Positions 6,888 through 13,906 of a stretch of DNA of 14,833 nt are shown here, piece after piece (position 1 is the stretch's first letter; each line of letters begins with the position of its first letter). Source of the stretch: an uncultured Faecalibacterium sp. Lineage in GTDB: Bacteria; Bacillota; Clostridia; Oscillospirales; Ruminococcaceae. The position numbers were made by a program, and so were the translations under genes. The notes beneath the pieces are model-generated. The model was given only the letters and a program-made list of their open reading frames with translations. It was not told where the DNA came from and made no database searches. The stretch covers positions 1 through 14,833 of the forward strand of contig CABQHF010000025.1 of the NCBI GenBank assembly GCA_902463905.1. The letters run 5' to 3'.

Positions 6888-6997
6888 ACGGGTTTCTCCT
6901 TCCTTGCCGCGCAGCAAAGCTGCTCTGCGTCCGGCGCGGCGGTGGTTTCCACATCCTGTGCGGCCGTGTCTTTGGCGCACAGACGATCTATGCTCAT
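6884..6997 (-). CDS. Possible 37-residue leaderless frame ahead of the peptidase gene
   Basis: An ATG at 6997 opens MSIDRLCAKDTAAQDVETTA and runs 37 codons to a TGA (6886-6884) that overlaps the TTG start of the peptidase gene as TTGA. The inferred transcription start of the promoter at 7001-7028 falls at about 6994-6997, on or beside this ATG, so the frame would have no leader and no ribosome site. I see no known domain; it is soluble-looking with three cysteines. It may be a real short peptide coupled to peptidase translation, or simply untranslated 5' leader. The coupling geometry is seen; translation is inference. Confidence 0.3.
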   Translation of the reverse strand: MSIDRLCAKDTAAQDVETTAAPDAEQLCCAARKEKPV

Positions 6998-7000
6998 TTT

Positions 7001-7028
7001 ATTATACACCCTGCACGGAATGAAACAA
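7001..7028 (-). promoter_or_regulatory. Promoter of the M23 peptidase gene
   Basis: On the minus strand TTGTTT (7028-7023) and a perfect TATAAT (7006-7001) are spaced by 16 bp in the 70-nt gap after the pseudouridine synthase stop. The inferred start is about 110 nt before the TTG start of the peptidase gene and coincides with an ATG at 6997. Confidence 0.65.
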
Positions 7029-7067
7029 GCACCTGCACAAAATTTGGGCAGTTCTTTCACGCACTTT

Positions 7068-7988
7068 TCACGAAAGCAGGTCTGCCATATCCTGCGGCAG
7101 CGGGCTTTCCACCGTGACGGTGCGGGCGTTTCCGTCGTTGACCGGGGTACGGATGCAGATGCCGTCCGGCACCTCGGTGTATTCCGGCACCCGGAAGGTC
7201 TGCTTCGCGCAGTGCAGCGCCTGCCGCCCGATGCACTCCCGGCGGCCGCCGTAGAGGTCATCCCCGGCCAGCGGGTGGCCCAGGGAGGCAAAGTGCACCC
7301 GGATCTGGTGGGTGCGGCCGGTGACCGGCACGCAGGCAGCCAGGCTCAGGCCGTTCTTTACTTTTAATATGGTATACTCAGTGCGGCTGGGCTTGCCGTC
7401 CGGGGTCACGCACCGCCCGATGATGCTGTCGCCCCGGCGGCCGATGGGTGCGTCGATGACGCCCGGCCCCAGGGGCAGCTCCCCTTCCACGATGGCATAG
7501 TAGAGCTTTTGCACATTCTGGGCCAGCAACGGGGCAGCGTAGGTGTTGCGGGCTGCCAGCACAAGGCCGCTGGTGTCCTTGTCGATGCGGTTCACCGGGC
7601 GGAACACCGGGCTGCGGCCCTGCTGCAGCGCCCAGGCCGCATAGCCGTTGGCCAGCGTGCCGCCGGGGTAATTCAGGGTGGGGTGCACCGCAAGATGAGG
7701 CGGCTTTTCCAGCACCACGGCAAAGGCGTCCTCGTAGACTGCCTGCACCGGGATCTCCGGCTGCGGGGCCACGCCGTCCGCTTCCGGCGGGAGATCAAAA
7801 CGCAGCACCTGCCCCGGATACACCCGGCGGTTGGCCAGCACCGGCACACCGTCGGCAAAAAAGCCGCTGCCCTGGAACTTGACCGCACGGGCAAGCTCCG
7901 TGGAAACGGCACACTGCCGCAGGAAATTGCGCACAAGCGTGCCATTTTCAGTCTGCGGGGTGCCCGGCACCGTGAAATACAGGCGCAC
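7068..7988 (-). CDS. RluA-family RNA pseudouridine synthase
   Basis: This cytoplasmic enzyme of about 306 residues isomerises uridine to pseudouridine in rRNA or tRNA. The N-terminal part (about 15-65) resembles the small S4-like RNA-binding domain, with VRNFLRQ and NRRVYPGQVLRF. The catalytic core begins VYEDAFAVVLEKPPHLAVHP and contains NRIDKDTSGLVLAAR with the catalytic Asp at about 136, then KLYYAIVEG, GRTHQIRVHFASLGHPLAGDDLYGG and a typical C-terminal region. The exact target site cannot be read from sequence. Start: the frame opens at a GTG at 7994, but the AAAGGAGG ribosome site (8003-7996) is too close to it. The in-frame GTG at 7988 has a 7-nt spacing and is preferred. It is transcribed away from rnpB from a promoter that shares its -35 hexamer with rnpB. 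Confidence 0.93.
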   Translation of the reverse strand: MRLYFTVPGTPQTENGTLVRNFLRQCAVSTELARAVKFQGSGFFADGVPVLANRRVYPGQVLRFDLPPEADGVAPQPEIPVQAVYEDAFAVVLEKPPHLAVHPTLNYPGGTLANGYAAWALQQGRSPVFRPVNRIDKDTSGLVLAARNTYAAPLLAQNVQKLYYAIVEGELPLGPGVIDAPIGRRGDSIIGRCVTPDGKPSRTEYTILKVKNGLSLAACVPVTGRTHQIRVHFASLGHPLAGDDLYGGRRECIGRQALHCAKQTFRVPEYTEVPDGICIRTPVNDGNARTVTVESPLPQDMADLLS

Positions 7989-8023
7989 ACGCACCCCTCC
8001 TTTGCCTGGAAACAGATATTTAT

Positions 8024-8052
8024 ATTATAGCAAAAAACACTGGTGCTTGCAA
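8024..8052 (-). promoter_or_regulatory. Promoter of the pseudouridine synthase gene (shared -35)
   Basis: On the minus strand TTGCAA (8052-8047) and TATAAT (8029-8024) are spaced by 17 bp, and TGC directly before TATAAT makes an extended -10. The hexamer TTGCAA is self-complementary and serves the rnpB promoter on the other strand as well. Confidence 0.85.
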
Positions 8053-8075
8053 ATCTTGTTTTTTTATGGTATCAT
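8047..8075 (+). promoter_or_regulatory. Promoter of rnpB (shared -35)
   Basis: TTGCAA (8047-8052) and TATCAT (8070-8075) are spaced by 17 bp, and TGG precedes the -10 as an extended element. The predicted start at about 8082-8083 coincides with the first base of the P1 helix of RNase P RNA, which supports both calls. Confidence 0.85.
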
Positions 8076-8082
8076 GAGGAAC

Positions 8083-8428
8083 GGAAAACGAGTGGAACAT
8101 ACGGCGGCGGGGCGGCTTTGACCGCTCTGAGGAAAGTCCGGGCCTCACAGAGCACGGTAACTGCTAACGGCAGCCGAGGGTGACCTCAGGGAAAGTGCAA
8201 CAGAAAACAAACCGCCGCAGCAATGCGGTAAGGATGAAACGGCGAGGTAAGAGCTCACCAGCGCATGGGTGACCATGCGGCTTTGTAAACCCTACCGGAA
8301 GCAACGCCTATATGGGACGTACAGCGCTGCTCGCGTGTCCCGAAGGCGGCACGAACCTGTCAGCAATGGCAGGTCTAGACAGATCGTCGTTTAATACAGA
8401 ACCCGGCTTACGGTCCATCTCGTTTTCC
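8083..8428 (+). ncRNA. rnpB: RNase P RNA, A-type (ribozyme that matures tRNA 5' ends)
   Basis: The ends are set by helix P1: GGAAAACGAG at 8083-8092 is perfectly complementary to CTCGTTTTCC at 8419-8428. The universally conserved blocks are present. GAGGAAAGTCCGGGC lies at 8129-8143 (CR-I, 5' half of P4). CAACAGAAAACAAACCGCC follows, with GGTAAGAGCTCACCAGC and TTTGTAAACCC typical of the A-type. ACAGAACCCGGCTTA lies at 8396-8410 (CR-V, 3' half of P4). The length of about 346 nt is normal. A divergent promoter lies directly upstream and a T-rich terminator downstream. Short open frames that cross this stretch are not genes. Confidence 0.97.
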
Positions 8429-8443
8429 ATTTTCAAGCGCTCT

Positions 8444-8475
8444 GCTGCCTGCCTTTGTGCGGGCAGCTTTTTGTT
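8444..8475 (+). terminator. Intrinsic terminator of rnpB
   Basis: GCTGCCTGC (8444-8452) pairs with GCGGGCAGC (8459-8467) with one wobble and a 6-nt loop, followed by TTTTTGTTTTG. It lies 16 nt after the 3' end of the RNase P RNA helix P1. Confidence 0.88.
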
Positions 8476-8504
8476 TTGTCATACTTCTTTTACCAAGCTG
8501 TCAC

Positions 8505-8533
8505 TTTCCGTTTGCTGCAGTTTGTGGTATACT
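8505..8533 (+). promoter_or_regulatory. Promoter of the nadE operon
   Basis: TATACT (8528-8533) with TGG before it forms an extended -10. A weak -35, TTTCCG (8505-8510), lies 17 bp upstream. The inferred start is about 8540, giving a leader of about 50 nt. CTGCAG occurs at 8515 in the spacer and at 8541 and 8552 in the leader. Confidence 0.6.
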
Positions 8534-8540
8534 ATGGGCA

Positions 8541-8587
8541 CTGCAGGCCCTCTGCAGGCTAAAACGAAAGACAGGATGTGAAATCCT
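8541..8587 (+). promoter_or_regulatory. Folded leader of nadE with paired ribosome site
   Basis: CTGCAG at 8541-8546 and 8552-8557 can pair with each other. AGGAT (8573-8577), the only Shine-Dalgarno-like sequence, pairs with ATCCT (8583-8587) across a 5-nt loop. The AGGA is about 14 nt from the ATG, farther than usual. Folding of this stem would both hide it and bring it nearer to the start. The arrangement hints at translational control but matches no leader class I can name. Confidence 0.4.
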
Positions 8588-8590
8588 CCG

Positions 8591-10516
8591 ATGAAAGATG
8601 GTTTTTTAAAGGCAGCCGCCTTCTCCCCCGCCCTGCGGGTGGCGGACTGCGCCTATAACGCCCAGCAGATCCTTGCCGATGTGCAGGCAGCCGCCGCACG
8701 CGGGGTCAAGCTGGCCGTGTTCCCGGAATTCTGCCTCACCGGCTACACCTGTGGGGACCTGTTTTTGCAGCACACGCTGCAGAACGGCGCGCTGGAAGCC
8801 CTGCAGACCGTGCTGGACGGCACCAGTACCTTGGATACTGTGGTGCTGGTGGGTCTGCCGCTGCTGGTGCACGGCAAGCTGTACAACTGCGCCGCCGTGC
8901 TGTGCCGCGGGCAGCTGCTGGGCCTTGTACCCAAGACTTACCTGCCCAACTACGGCGAGTTCTACGAAAAGCGGCAGTTCACCCCCGGCAGCACCGAGGT
9001 GGAACTGATCACCGTGTGCGGCCAGCAGGTGCCCTTCGGCACCTCTGTGCTGTTCCGCTGCCGTTCTATGCCCAGCTTCGTGCTGGGTGTGGAGCTGTGC
9101 GAGGATCTGTGGAGCGCTCTGCCGCCTTCCACCTTCCACGCACTGGCCGGTGCCACCGTCATCGCCAACCTTTCGGCCAGCGACGAGACCGTCGGCAAGG
9201 CCGAGTACCGCCGGGCACTGGTGTCGAACCAGTCCGCCCGCCTGCTGTGCGGCTACCTGTACGCCTCCGCCGGGCACGGCGAGAGCACCCAGGACATGGT
9301 GTTCGCCGGGCATGACCTGATCGCCGAGAACGGCACCCTGCTGGCCGAGACGCCCCCCTTTGCGGGCGGTATCACCGAGACCGAGATCGACTGCCAGCGC
9401 ATGGAGGCCGAGCGCGCCCGCAACACCAGCTTTGAGCTGAGCCGTGAGGGCTACACCACGGTGGAGTTCGATCTGGAACTCACCGAGACCACCCTCACCC
9501 GCTGGATCGACCCGGCACCCTTCGTGCCCGGAGACCCCAAGCGCCGCGCCGAGCGCTGCGAACTGATCCTGAAGATGCAGGCCGACGGTCTGGCCAAGCG
9601 GCTGGAGCATGCCCACGCCAAAACGGCGGTCATCGGCATTTCCGGCGGTCTGGACAGCTGTCTGGCCCTGCTGGTGGCGGTGCGCGCCATGAAGCAGCTG
9701 GGCCGCCCCGCCAGCGATGTGCTGGCCGTGACCATGCCCTGCTTCGGCACCACCCACCGCACCCGCAGCAATGCCGAGATCCTGTGCGATGAGCTGCAGG
9801 TCTCCTTCAAAGAGATCGACATCGCCGAGACGGTGCACAGCCACTTCAAGGACATCGGCCAGGACGAGAGCGTGCTGGACGTGACCTTTGAAAACGGGCA
9901 GGCCCGCGTGCGCACTCTGGAACTGATGGACACCGCCAATCGCACCGGCGGCCTCGTGGTGGGTACCGGCGACCTGTCGGAGCTGGCACTGGGCTGGGCC
10001 ACCTACAACGGCGACCACATGAGCATGTACGGTGTGAACGCCGGGGTGCCCAAAACGCTGGTGCGCCATCTGGTGCATTACGAAGCCGACATTGCCGCCA
10101 CCGACGCCCTGCGCACCGTGCTGCTGGACATTCTGGACACCCCGGTCTCCCCGGAGCTGCTGCCCGCCAAGGACGGCGAGATCGCGCAAAAGACCGAGGA
10201 TCTGGTAGGCCCCTACGAGCTGCACGACTTCTACCTCTATCAGGTGCTGCGCTTCGGCTTTGGCCCGGCCAAGATCTTCCGGCTGGCAAAGGCCGCCTTT
10301 GCAGGCCGCCCTGAATACCCCGACAGCGTGCTGTACAAGTGGCTGCGCAACTTCTACTGGCGATTCTTCGCCCAGCAGTTCAAGCGCAGCTGCCTGCCGG
10401 ACGGCCCCAAGGTGGGCAGCGTGACCCTTTCGCCCCGCGGCGACTGGCGCATGCCCAGCGATGCCTGTGCCGCCCTCTGGCTCGCCGAACTGGAACAGCT
10501 TTCGATCAAGGACTGA
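8591..10516 (+). CDS. nadE: Glutamine-dependent NAD+ synthetase
   Basis: This cytoplasmic two-domain enzyme (641 residues) makes NAD+ from nicotinic acid adenine dinucleotide, ATP and glutamine. The N-terminal nitrilase-type glutaminase domain has its catalytic triad: Glu46 in VFPEFCLTGY, Lys115 in LVPKTYLPNYGEFYEKRQF, and Cys170 in GVELCEDLW. A linker leads to the synthetase domain with the ATP pyrophosphatase loop GISGGLDSC at about 349-357, followed by MPCFGTTHRTRSNAE, NRTGGLVVGTGDLSELALGW and a C-terminal region ending near SLSPRGDWRMPSD-type sequence. Start: the ATG at 8591 is the first possible one, because an in-frame TGA lies at 8579. It heads an operon: a NusG-domain-II protein follows after 3 nt and an LCP protein after a further 26 nt. 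The 724-codon frame on the opposite strand is a shadow of its GC-rich codon use. Confidence 0.97.
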   Translation: MKDGFLKAAAFSPALRVADCAYNAQQILADVQAAAARGVKLAVFPEFCLTGYTCGDLFLQHTLQNGALEALQTVLDGTSTLDTVVLVGLPLLVHGKLYNCAAVLCRGQLLGLVPKTYLPNYGEFYEKRQFTPGSTEVELITVCGQQVPFGTSVLFRCRSMPSFVLGVELCEDLWSALPPSTFHALAGATVIANLSASDETVGKAEYRRALVSNQSARLLCGYLYASAGHGESTQDMVFAGHDLIAENGTLLAETPPFAGGITETEIDCQRMEAERARNTSFELSREGYTTVEFDLELTETTLTRWIDPAPFVPGDPKRRAERCELILKMQADGLAKRLEHAHAKTAVIGISGGLDSCLALLVAVRAMKQLGRPASDVLAVTMPCFGTTHRTRSNAEILCDELQVSFKEIDIAETVHSHFKDIGQDESVLDVTFENGQARVRTLELMDTANRTGGLVVGTGDLSELALGWATYNGDHMSMYGVNAGVPKTLVRHLVHYEADIAATDALRTVLLDILDTPVSPELLPAKDGEIAQKTEDLVGPYELHDFYLYQVLRFGFGPAKIFRLAKAAFAGRPEYPDSVLYKWLRNFYWRFFAQQFKRSCLPDGPKVGSVTLSPRGDWRMPSDACAALWLAELEQLSIKD

Positions 10517-10519
10517 CAC

Positions 10520-10873
10520 ATGAAACACAAAAAACTGCTGACCAATCTTCTGTTTGCCGCCGTCGTTCTGGCCATTGCCGCCGTTCTGCTGCTGGTGCGC
10601 AGTGCACACAGCAGCGGTTCCAAGCTGCGGGCCGAACTGATCTACGGTGACAACAACACCACCATGAACCTTCCGCTGGACAAGAACGATACCTATGACG
10701 TAGACACCGGGTACTACACGGTGCACATCGAGATCAAGGACGGTGCTGCCCGCTTTGTGGACTCCCCCTGCCCGGACCACATCTGTGAGAGCTTCGGCTG
10801 GCTGTCCAACGAAGACCAGACCGCCACCTGCCTGCCCGCCCGCGCGGTGCTGACCATCGTGCCGGCCGACTGA
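10520..10873 (+). CDS. Membrane-anchored NusG domain II-like protein
   Basis: This small protein of 117 residues has a single N-terminal membrane segment (LLTNLLFAAVVLAIAAVLLLV, about 6-26) and an extracytoplasmic NusG_II-like domain. The domain hallmarks are visible: an Ile/Glu-rich strand region, then CPDHICESFGWL and CLPARAVLTIVPAD, matching the family pattern of a CPxxxC motif, a GW turn and a final CLPxR strand. The three cysteines could matter for redox or metal binding. The molecular role of these stand-alone proteins is not established; relatives often sit near flavin-transfer or membrane redox genes. Here it is translated directly after nadE (3-nt gap, AAGGA inside the nadE end), so it shares that operon. 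Confidence 0.85.
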   Translation: MKHKKLLTNLLFAAVVLAIAAVLLLVRSAHSSGSKLRAELIYGDNNTTMNLPLDKNDTYDVDTGYYTVHIEIKDGAARFVDSPCPDHICESFGWLSNEDQTATCLPARAVLTIVPAD

Positions 10874-10899
10874 GCCTTGCGCTCAAAAGGAGATTTCCC

Positions 10900-12561
10900 A
10901 TGAAGGATGATTCCAATCGTTCCCTGCGGCGTGTGAACCGCAAGGGCCGCGGTGCGGCAGACCGCACTGTGGAAGTGGACAGCTCCGCATTCTTTGCGGA
11001 AGATCCGGCTCCCACGCCTCCGCCCCGGAAAAAGCCCAATTCCTCTGCCCCGCGCCGCAGCGGTGCAGCGGCACAGGCTGCCGCCGCTGCACCCTCGAAA
11101 TTCGGCAAGATCCTGCTGACAGTGCAGGGCATCCTCAGCGTGGCTTCGCTGGTGCAGCTGTGGCGCACCCAGATGCTGCCGGTGTTGTATCTGGTCATTC
11201 TGGCGGCGCTGCTGCTCCTGCTCTGGCTGCTGGTCAAGCGCTGTCAGGAGTACAATGTGCCCGGCAAGGTGTCCCGTGTGTTCTCGGTGTTCCTGTGCGC
11301 CTGCATGGCGCTGGGCTGTATCTGGGCACAGCAGGGTCTGGCCGCGCTTGACAACGTGACCAACGGCCTGCTCACCGGTGCCGAGGCCAACAAGATCACC
11401 AAGGAGCCTTTCGTCATCTACCTCAGCGGTGTGGACACCCGCGGTGAGCTGACCGAAAAGGCCCGCAGCGACGTGAATATTCTGGCCGTTGTCAACCCCC
11501 AGACCAAGCAGGTGGCGCTGATCAACACGCCCCGCGACTACTATGTGGATCTGGCCGGGACCAACAGCAAGGACAAGCTGACCCACGCCGGTCTGTACGG
11601 CGTGGAGACCAGCATGGCCACCTTGGGCAACCTCTACGGCATCAATGTGGATCACTACATCCGCATCAACTTTGCGGGCTTCATCAACATCGTGGACGCC
11701 CTGGGCGGCGTGGACGTGTACGCGGATCAGGCTTTCACCTCGGTGGGCAGCCCCGGTTACTACGATCCCACCACCTTTGCCGAGGGCTGGAACCATCTGG
11801 ACGGCAAGTCCGCCCTGGCCTTTGCCCGTGAGCGCCATGCCTTTGCCTCCGGCGATATCCAGCGCGGCATCAACCAGATGAAGGTCATCGACGCCATGCT
11901 GAACAAGATCAAGTCCCCTGCCCTGCTCATGGGCTTCTCCAAGATCATGGACGCCGCTTCGGACTGTTTCGTCACCGACTTCTCGCAGGATCAGATCAGT
12001 GCGCTGGTGCGCATGCAGCTGAGCGATTTTGCAGACTGGGACATCCAGAGTTACACCGTCACCGGCTCCTCCGGCACCAGCACCCAGTGCTATTCCGCCA
12101 AGGGCCAGAAGCTCTACGTCATGAAGCCGGATGAAGCCTCCGTCAGCAAGGCCAAAGAGATGATCGCGACCGTGCTGGGCGGTGAGGGCACTGTGAGCGA
12201 CACCACCCAGACCCCGGAAAAGACCGACATCTTTACCCCCACCACCGACCCGGACACCGCTGTTTCCGTGCCGGAGGAATCCGCTGAGAGCGTCATCGTG
12301 GAACAGCCCGCCGAGAGCGTGCCGGAAGAGACCCCGGCCGAAACACCTGCTGAGCAGCCTGCAGAACAGCCTGCCGACACCCAGCCCCAGGAGCCGGAGA
12401 CTCCGGCCGACAGCGGCACCAGTGACGGCAGCACTGAAGCTCCGTCCATCTCCCTGCCCACGCAGGAAGAGGTGGAACAGGCTGCTTCCTCTCTGTACAA
12501 CGCAGCGTCCACCATTCTGGATGCCATCTACAACGCGGATTCCCAGAACGATGCCGCCTGA
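10900..12561 (+). CDS. LytR-CpsA-Psr (LCP) family cell-wall glycopolymer ligase
   Basis: This membrane protein of 553 residues belongs to the family that transfers teichoic-acid-like or capsular polymers from undecaprenyl phosphate to peptidoglycan. A cytoplasmic Lys/Arg/Ala/Pro-rich tail of about 65 residues precedes three hydrophobic segments (about 69-89, 92-112 and 126-144). The LCP domain begins at about 170 and has the expected motifs: YLSGVDTRGELTEKARSDVNILAVVNP, LINTPRDYYVDL, IDVDHYIRINFAG-type NVDHYIRINFAGFINIVDALGGVDVY, and FARERHAFASGDIQRGINQ, which supply the Asp and Arg residues that hold the pyrophosphate. After about residue 440 a Pro/Glu/Thr tail with AEQPAEQPA repeats follows, probably unfolded. 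Start: the ATG at 10900 lies 7 nt after AAAAGGAG. It is the last gene of the nadE operon, closed by the terminator at 12587. Confidence 0.93.
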   Translation: MKDDSNRSLRRVNRKGRGAADRTVEVDSSAFFAEDPAPTPPPRKKPNSSAPRRSGAAAQAAAAAPSKFGKILLTVQGILSVASLVQLWRTQMLPVLYLVILAALLLLLWLLVKRCQEYNVPGKVSRVFSVFLCACMALGCIWAQQGLAALDNVTNGLLTGAEANKITKEPFVIYLSGVDTRGELTEKARSDVNILAVVNPQTKQVALINTPRDYYVDLAGTNSKDKLTHAGLYGVETSMATLGNLYGINVDHYIRINFAGFINIVDALGGVDVYADQAFTSVGSPGYYDPTTFAEGWNHLDGKSALAFARERHAFASGDIQRGINQMKVIDAMLNKIKSPALLMGFSKIMDAASDCFVTDFSQDQISALVRMQLSDFADWDIQSYTVTGSSGTSTQCYSAKGQKLYVMKPDEASVSKAKEMIATVLGGEGTVSDTTQTPEKTDIFTPTTDPDTAVSVPEESAESVIVEQPAESVPEETPAETPAEQPAEQPADTQPQEPETPADSGTSDGSTEAPSISLPTQEEVEQAASSLYNAASTILDAIYNADSQNDAA

Positions 12562-12586
12562 TCCCCTTACAATTCACACAAACGCC

Positions 12587-12627
12587 AAGAGGCCCCGGAG
12601 GGCAGAACCTCCGGAGCCTCTTTTTTG
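12587..12627 (+). terminator. Strong intrinsic terminator of the nadE-LCP operon
   Basis: GAGGC (12589-12593) and CCGGAGG (12595-12601) pair with CCTCCGG (12608-12614) and GCCTC (12616-12620), with one C/A mismatch and a 6-nt loop, followed by TTTTTTG. It lies between two converging genes. On the minus strand only TT follows the stem, so termination of deoB there would be weak. Confidence 0.9.
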
Positions 12628-12638
12628 TTGTTCGATTT

Positions 12639-13817
12639 TTATGCCTTGATCTCGTTCCACACGCTGTGGCCGTCCAGGCTGGAGGCATCCACGCCCAGAT
12701 ACTTGCAGATGGTCTGGGCAATGGTGCCGAAGCAGAGCTTTGTGCCCAGATCCACGCCGGGCTTCACGCCCTTGCCGCAGATGAGGTACGGCACATACTC
12801 GCGGGTGTGGTCGGTGGTCTTGGTGTAGGAGGGATCGCAGCCGTGGTCGGCGGTGACCATCAGGATGTCGCCCTCCCGCATACCGGGGATGAAGTCGGCC
12901 ACGAACTTGTCGAACTCGGTGGCGGCGGCAGCATAGCCTGCCACGTCGCGGCGGTGGCCGTACAGCATATCGAAGTCCACCAGATTCACGAAGGCCAGAC
13001 CCTCAAAATCACGGGTCTGCAGAGCCTTGGTGAAGGCGATGCCGTTGGTGTTGCCGGTGGTCTTGATCTTTTCGGTCACACCCTCACCGTCGAAGATATC
13101 AAAGATCTTGCCCACGGCGATGACGTCCTTGCCGGCGTCCTTCAGCAGGTCCAGCATGGTGGCGCGGGGCGGCTTCAGGCTCAGGTCGTGGCGGTTGGTG
13201 GTGCGGTAGAAGGTATCGGCAGTGTGGCCCAGGAAGGGGCGGGCGATGACGCGGCCCACGCCGTACTCGCCCTTGAGCATCTCGCGGGCGATCTCGCAAT
13301 AGCGGTACAACTCGTGCACCGGCACAAGCTCCTCGTTGGCAGCCACCTGGAACACGCTGTCGGCGCTGGTGTACACGATGAGGGCGTCTTCCTTCATGGC
13401 CTGCTCACCGTAATCCTTCAGCACCTGGGTGCCGGAGTAGGGCTTGTTGCAGAGGACTTTGTGGCCGGTCTTTTCCTCAAACTCGTGGATAAGTTTTTCC
13501 GGGAAGCCATTGGGGAAGGTGGGCAGCGGCTTCGGGCTGACCACACCGGCGATCTCCCAGTGGCCGATGGTGGTATCCTTGCCCATGCTCTGCTCCTGCA
13601 GGCGGGCAAAGGAGCCGATGGGAGCCTCTGCCTTCTCGCCGGCGGTCACGCCGTCGATGTTGAACAGGCCCAGTTTTTGCAGGTTGGGGCAGTTGAAGTT
13701 CGGGTGCTTTGCAATGGCACCGAGGGTGTTGGTGCCCTCATCGCCAAAGGCGGCGGCATCCGGCTCTGCGCCGATGCCAAAGCTGTCGAGGACGATCAGA
13801 AAAACACGTTTTTCCAT
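12639..13817 (-). CDS. deoB: Phosphopentomutase
   Basis: This cytoplasmic, manganese-dependent enzyme of the alkaline phosphatase superfamily interconverts (deoxy)ribose-1-phosphate and (deoxy)ribose-5-phosphate, the step after nucleoside phosphorylase. Its 392 residues match the usual length. The metal- and phosphate-handling motifs are present: FLIVLDSFGIGAEPDA at the N-terminus, GKDTTIGHWEIAG with the phosphorylated Thr, FVNLVDFDMLYGHRRD, and VTADHGCDPSYTKTTDHTREYVPYL. Start: the frame is open up to 13991, but ATG 13817 (MEKRVFLIVLDSFG) lies 9 nt after GGAG and agrees with the family N-terminus. It has its own TTGCAA/TATAAT promoter. It is separated by about 8 kb from deoD, with which it works. 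Confidence 0.97.
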   Translation of the reverse strand: MEKRVFLIVLDSFGIGAEPDAAAFGDEGTNTLGAIAKHPNFNCPNLQKLGLFNIDGVTAGEKAEAPIGSFARLQEQSMGKDTTIGHWEIAGVVSPKPLPTFPNGFPEKLIHEFEEKTGHKVLCNKPYSGTQVLKDYGEQAMKEDALIVYTSADSVFQVAANEELVPVHELYRYCEIAREMLKGEYGVGRVIARPFLGHTADTFYRTTNRHDLSLKPPRATMLDLLKDAGKDVIAVGKIFDIFDGEGVTEKIKTTGNTNGIAFTKALQTRDFEGLAFVNLVDFDMLYGHRRDVAGYAAAATEFDKFVADFIPGMREGDILMVTADHGCDPSYTKTTDHTREYVPYLICGKGVKPGVDLGTKLCFGTIAQTICKYLGVDASSLDGHSVWNEIKA

Positions 13818-13854
13818 ACTGGTCTTCTCCATTTCCTCCGGGATGGCCCCGGAT

Positions 13855-13865
13855 AAGTGACACTT
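13855..13865. promoter_or_regulatory. Small dyad at the deoB transcription start
   Basis: AAGTGACACTT is a perfect 5-1-5 inverted repeat lying about 6-16 nt downstream of the inferred deoB transcription start, a classic place for a repressor. A second stem, CCGGG (13838-13842) with CCCGG (13848-13852), lies just before the ribosome site. The leader of the nucleoside-binding protein gene carries a loosely similar GTGTCA at the same distance from its start. Confidence 0.4.
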
Positions 13866-13877
13866 TTCTCTGCCATC

Positions 13878-13906
13878 ATTATAAGCAAAAACACACCCAT
13901 TTGCAA
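13878..13906 (-). promoter_or_regulatory. Promoter of deoB
   Basis: On the minus strand TTGCAA (13906-13901) and TATAAT (13883-13878) are spaced by exactly 17 bp. The inferred start is near 13871, giving a leader of about 54 nt. Between this promoter and that of pyk (13907-14069) I see no gene; the stretch holds only short self-complementary pieces such as CTGTGCTGCACAG. Confidence 0.85.

Noticed and set aside
4953..7367. An 804-codon plus-strand frame across the peptidase and pseudouridine synthase genes
   Set aside because: It crosses two well-supported minus-strand genes and their promoter gap, and has the same antisense composition with no recognisable domain.
7350..7380. A third copy of the AAAAGTATTACTTTT palindrome or a promoter in the AT-rich spot TTTACTTTTAATATGGTATA
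   Set aside because: It has only a half-site match, lies inside the pseudouridine synthase gene and is explained by coding of VKNGL-type residues.
8312..8581. An 89-codon frame running from rnpB into the nadE leader
   Set aside because: It overlaps the conserved 3' half of RNase P RNA and the rnpB terminator, so it is not a protein gene.
8606..10780. A 724-codon open frame on the minus strand opposite nadE
   Set aside because: It is a shadow of GC-rich third positions in nadE. The product is a His/Gln/Gly/Ala/Val-rich low-complexity chain with no domain, and nadE itself has all catalytic residues.
12340..12420. A tandem repeat array in the LCP gene
   Set aside because: It is a short Pro/Glu/Ala repeat (AEQPAEQPA) in a disordered tail, common in surface proteins, with too few copies to be notable.
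12666..13856. A 396-codon plus-strand frame opposite deoB
   Set aside because: It is antisense to a full-length phosphopentomutase with intact motifs and has no ribosome site of its own.
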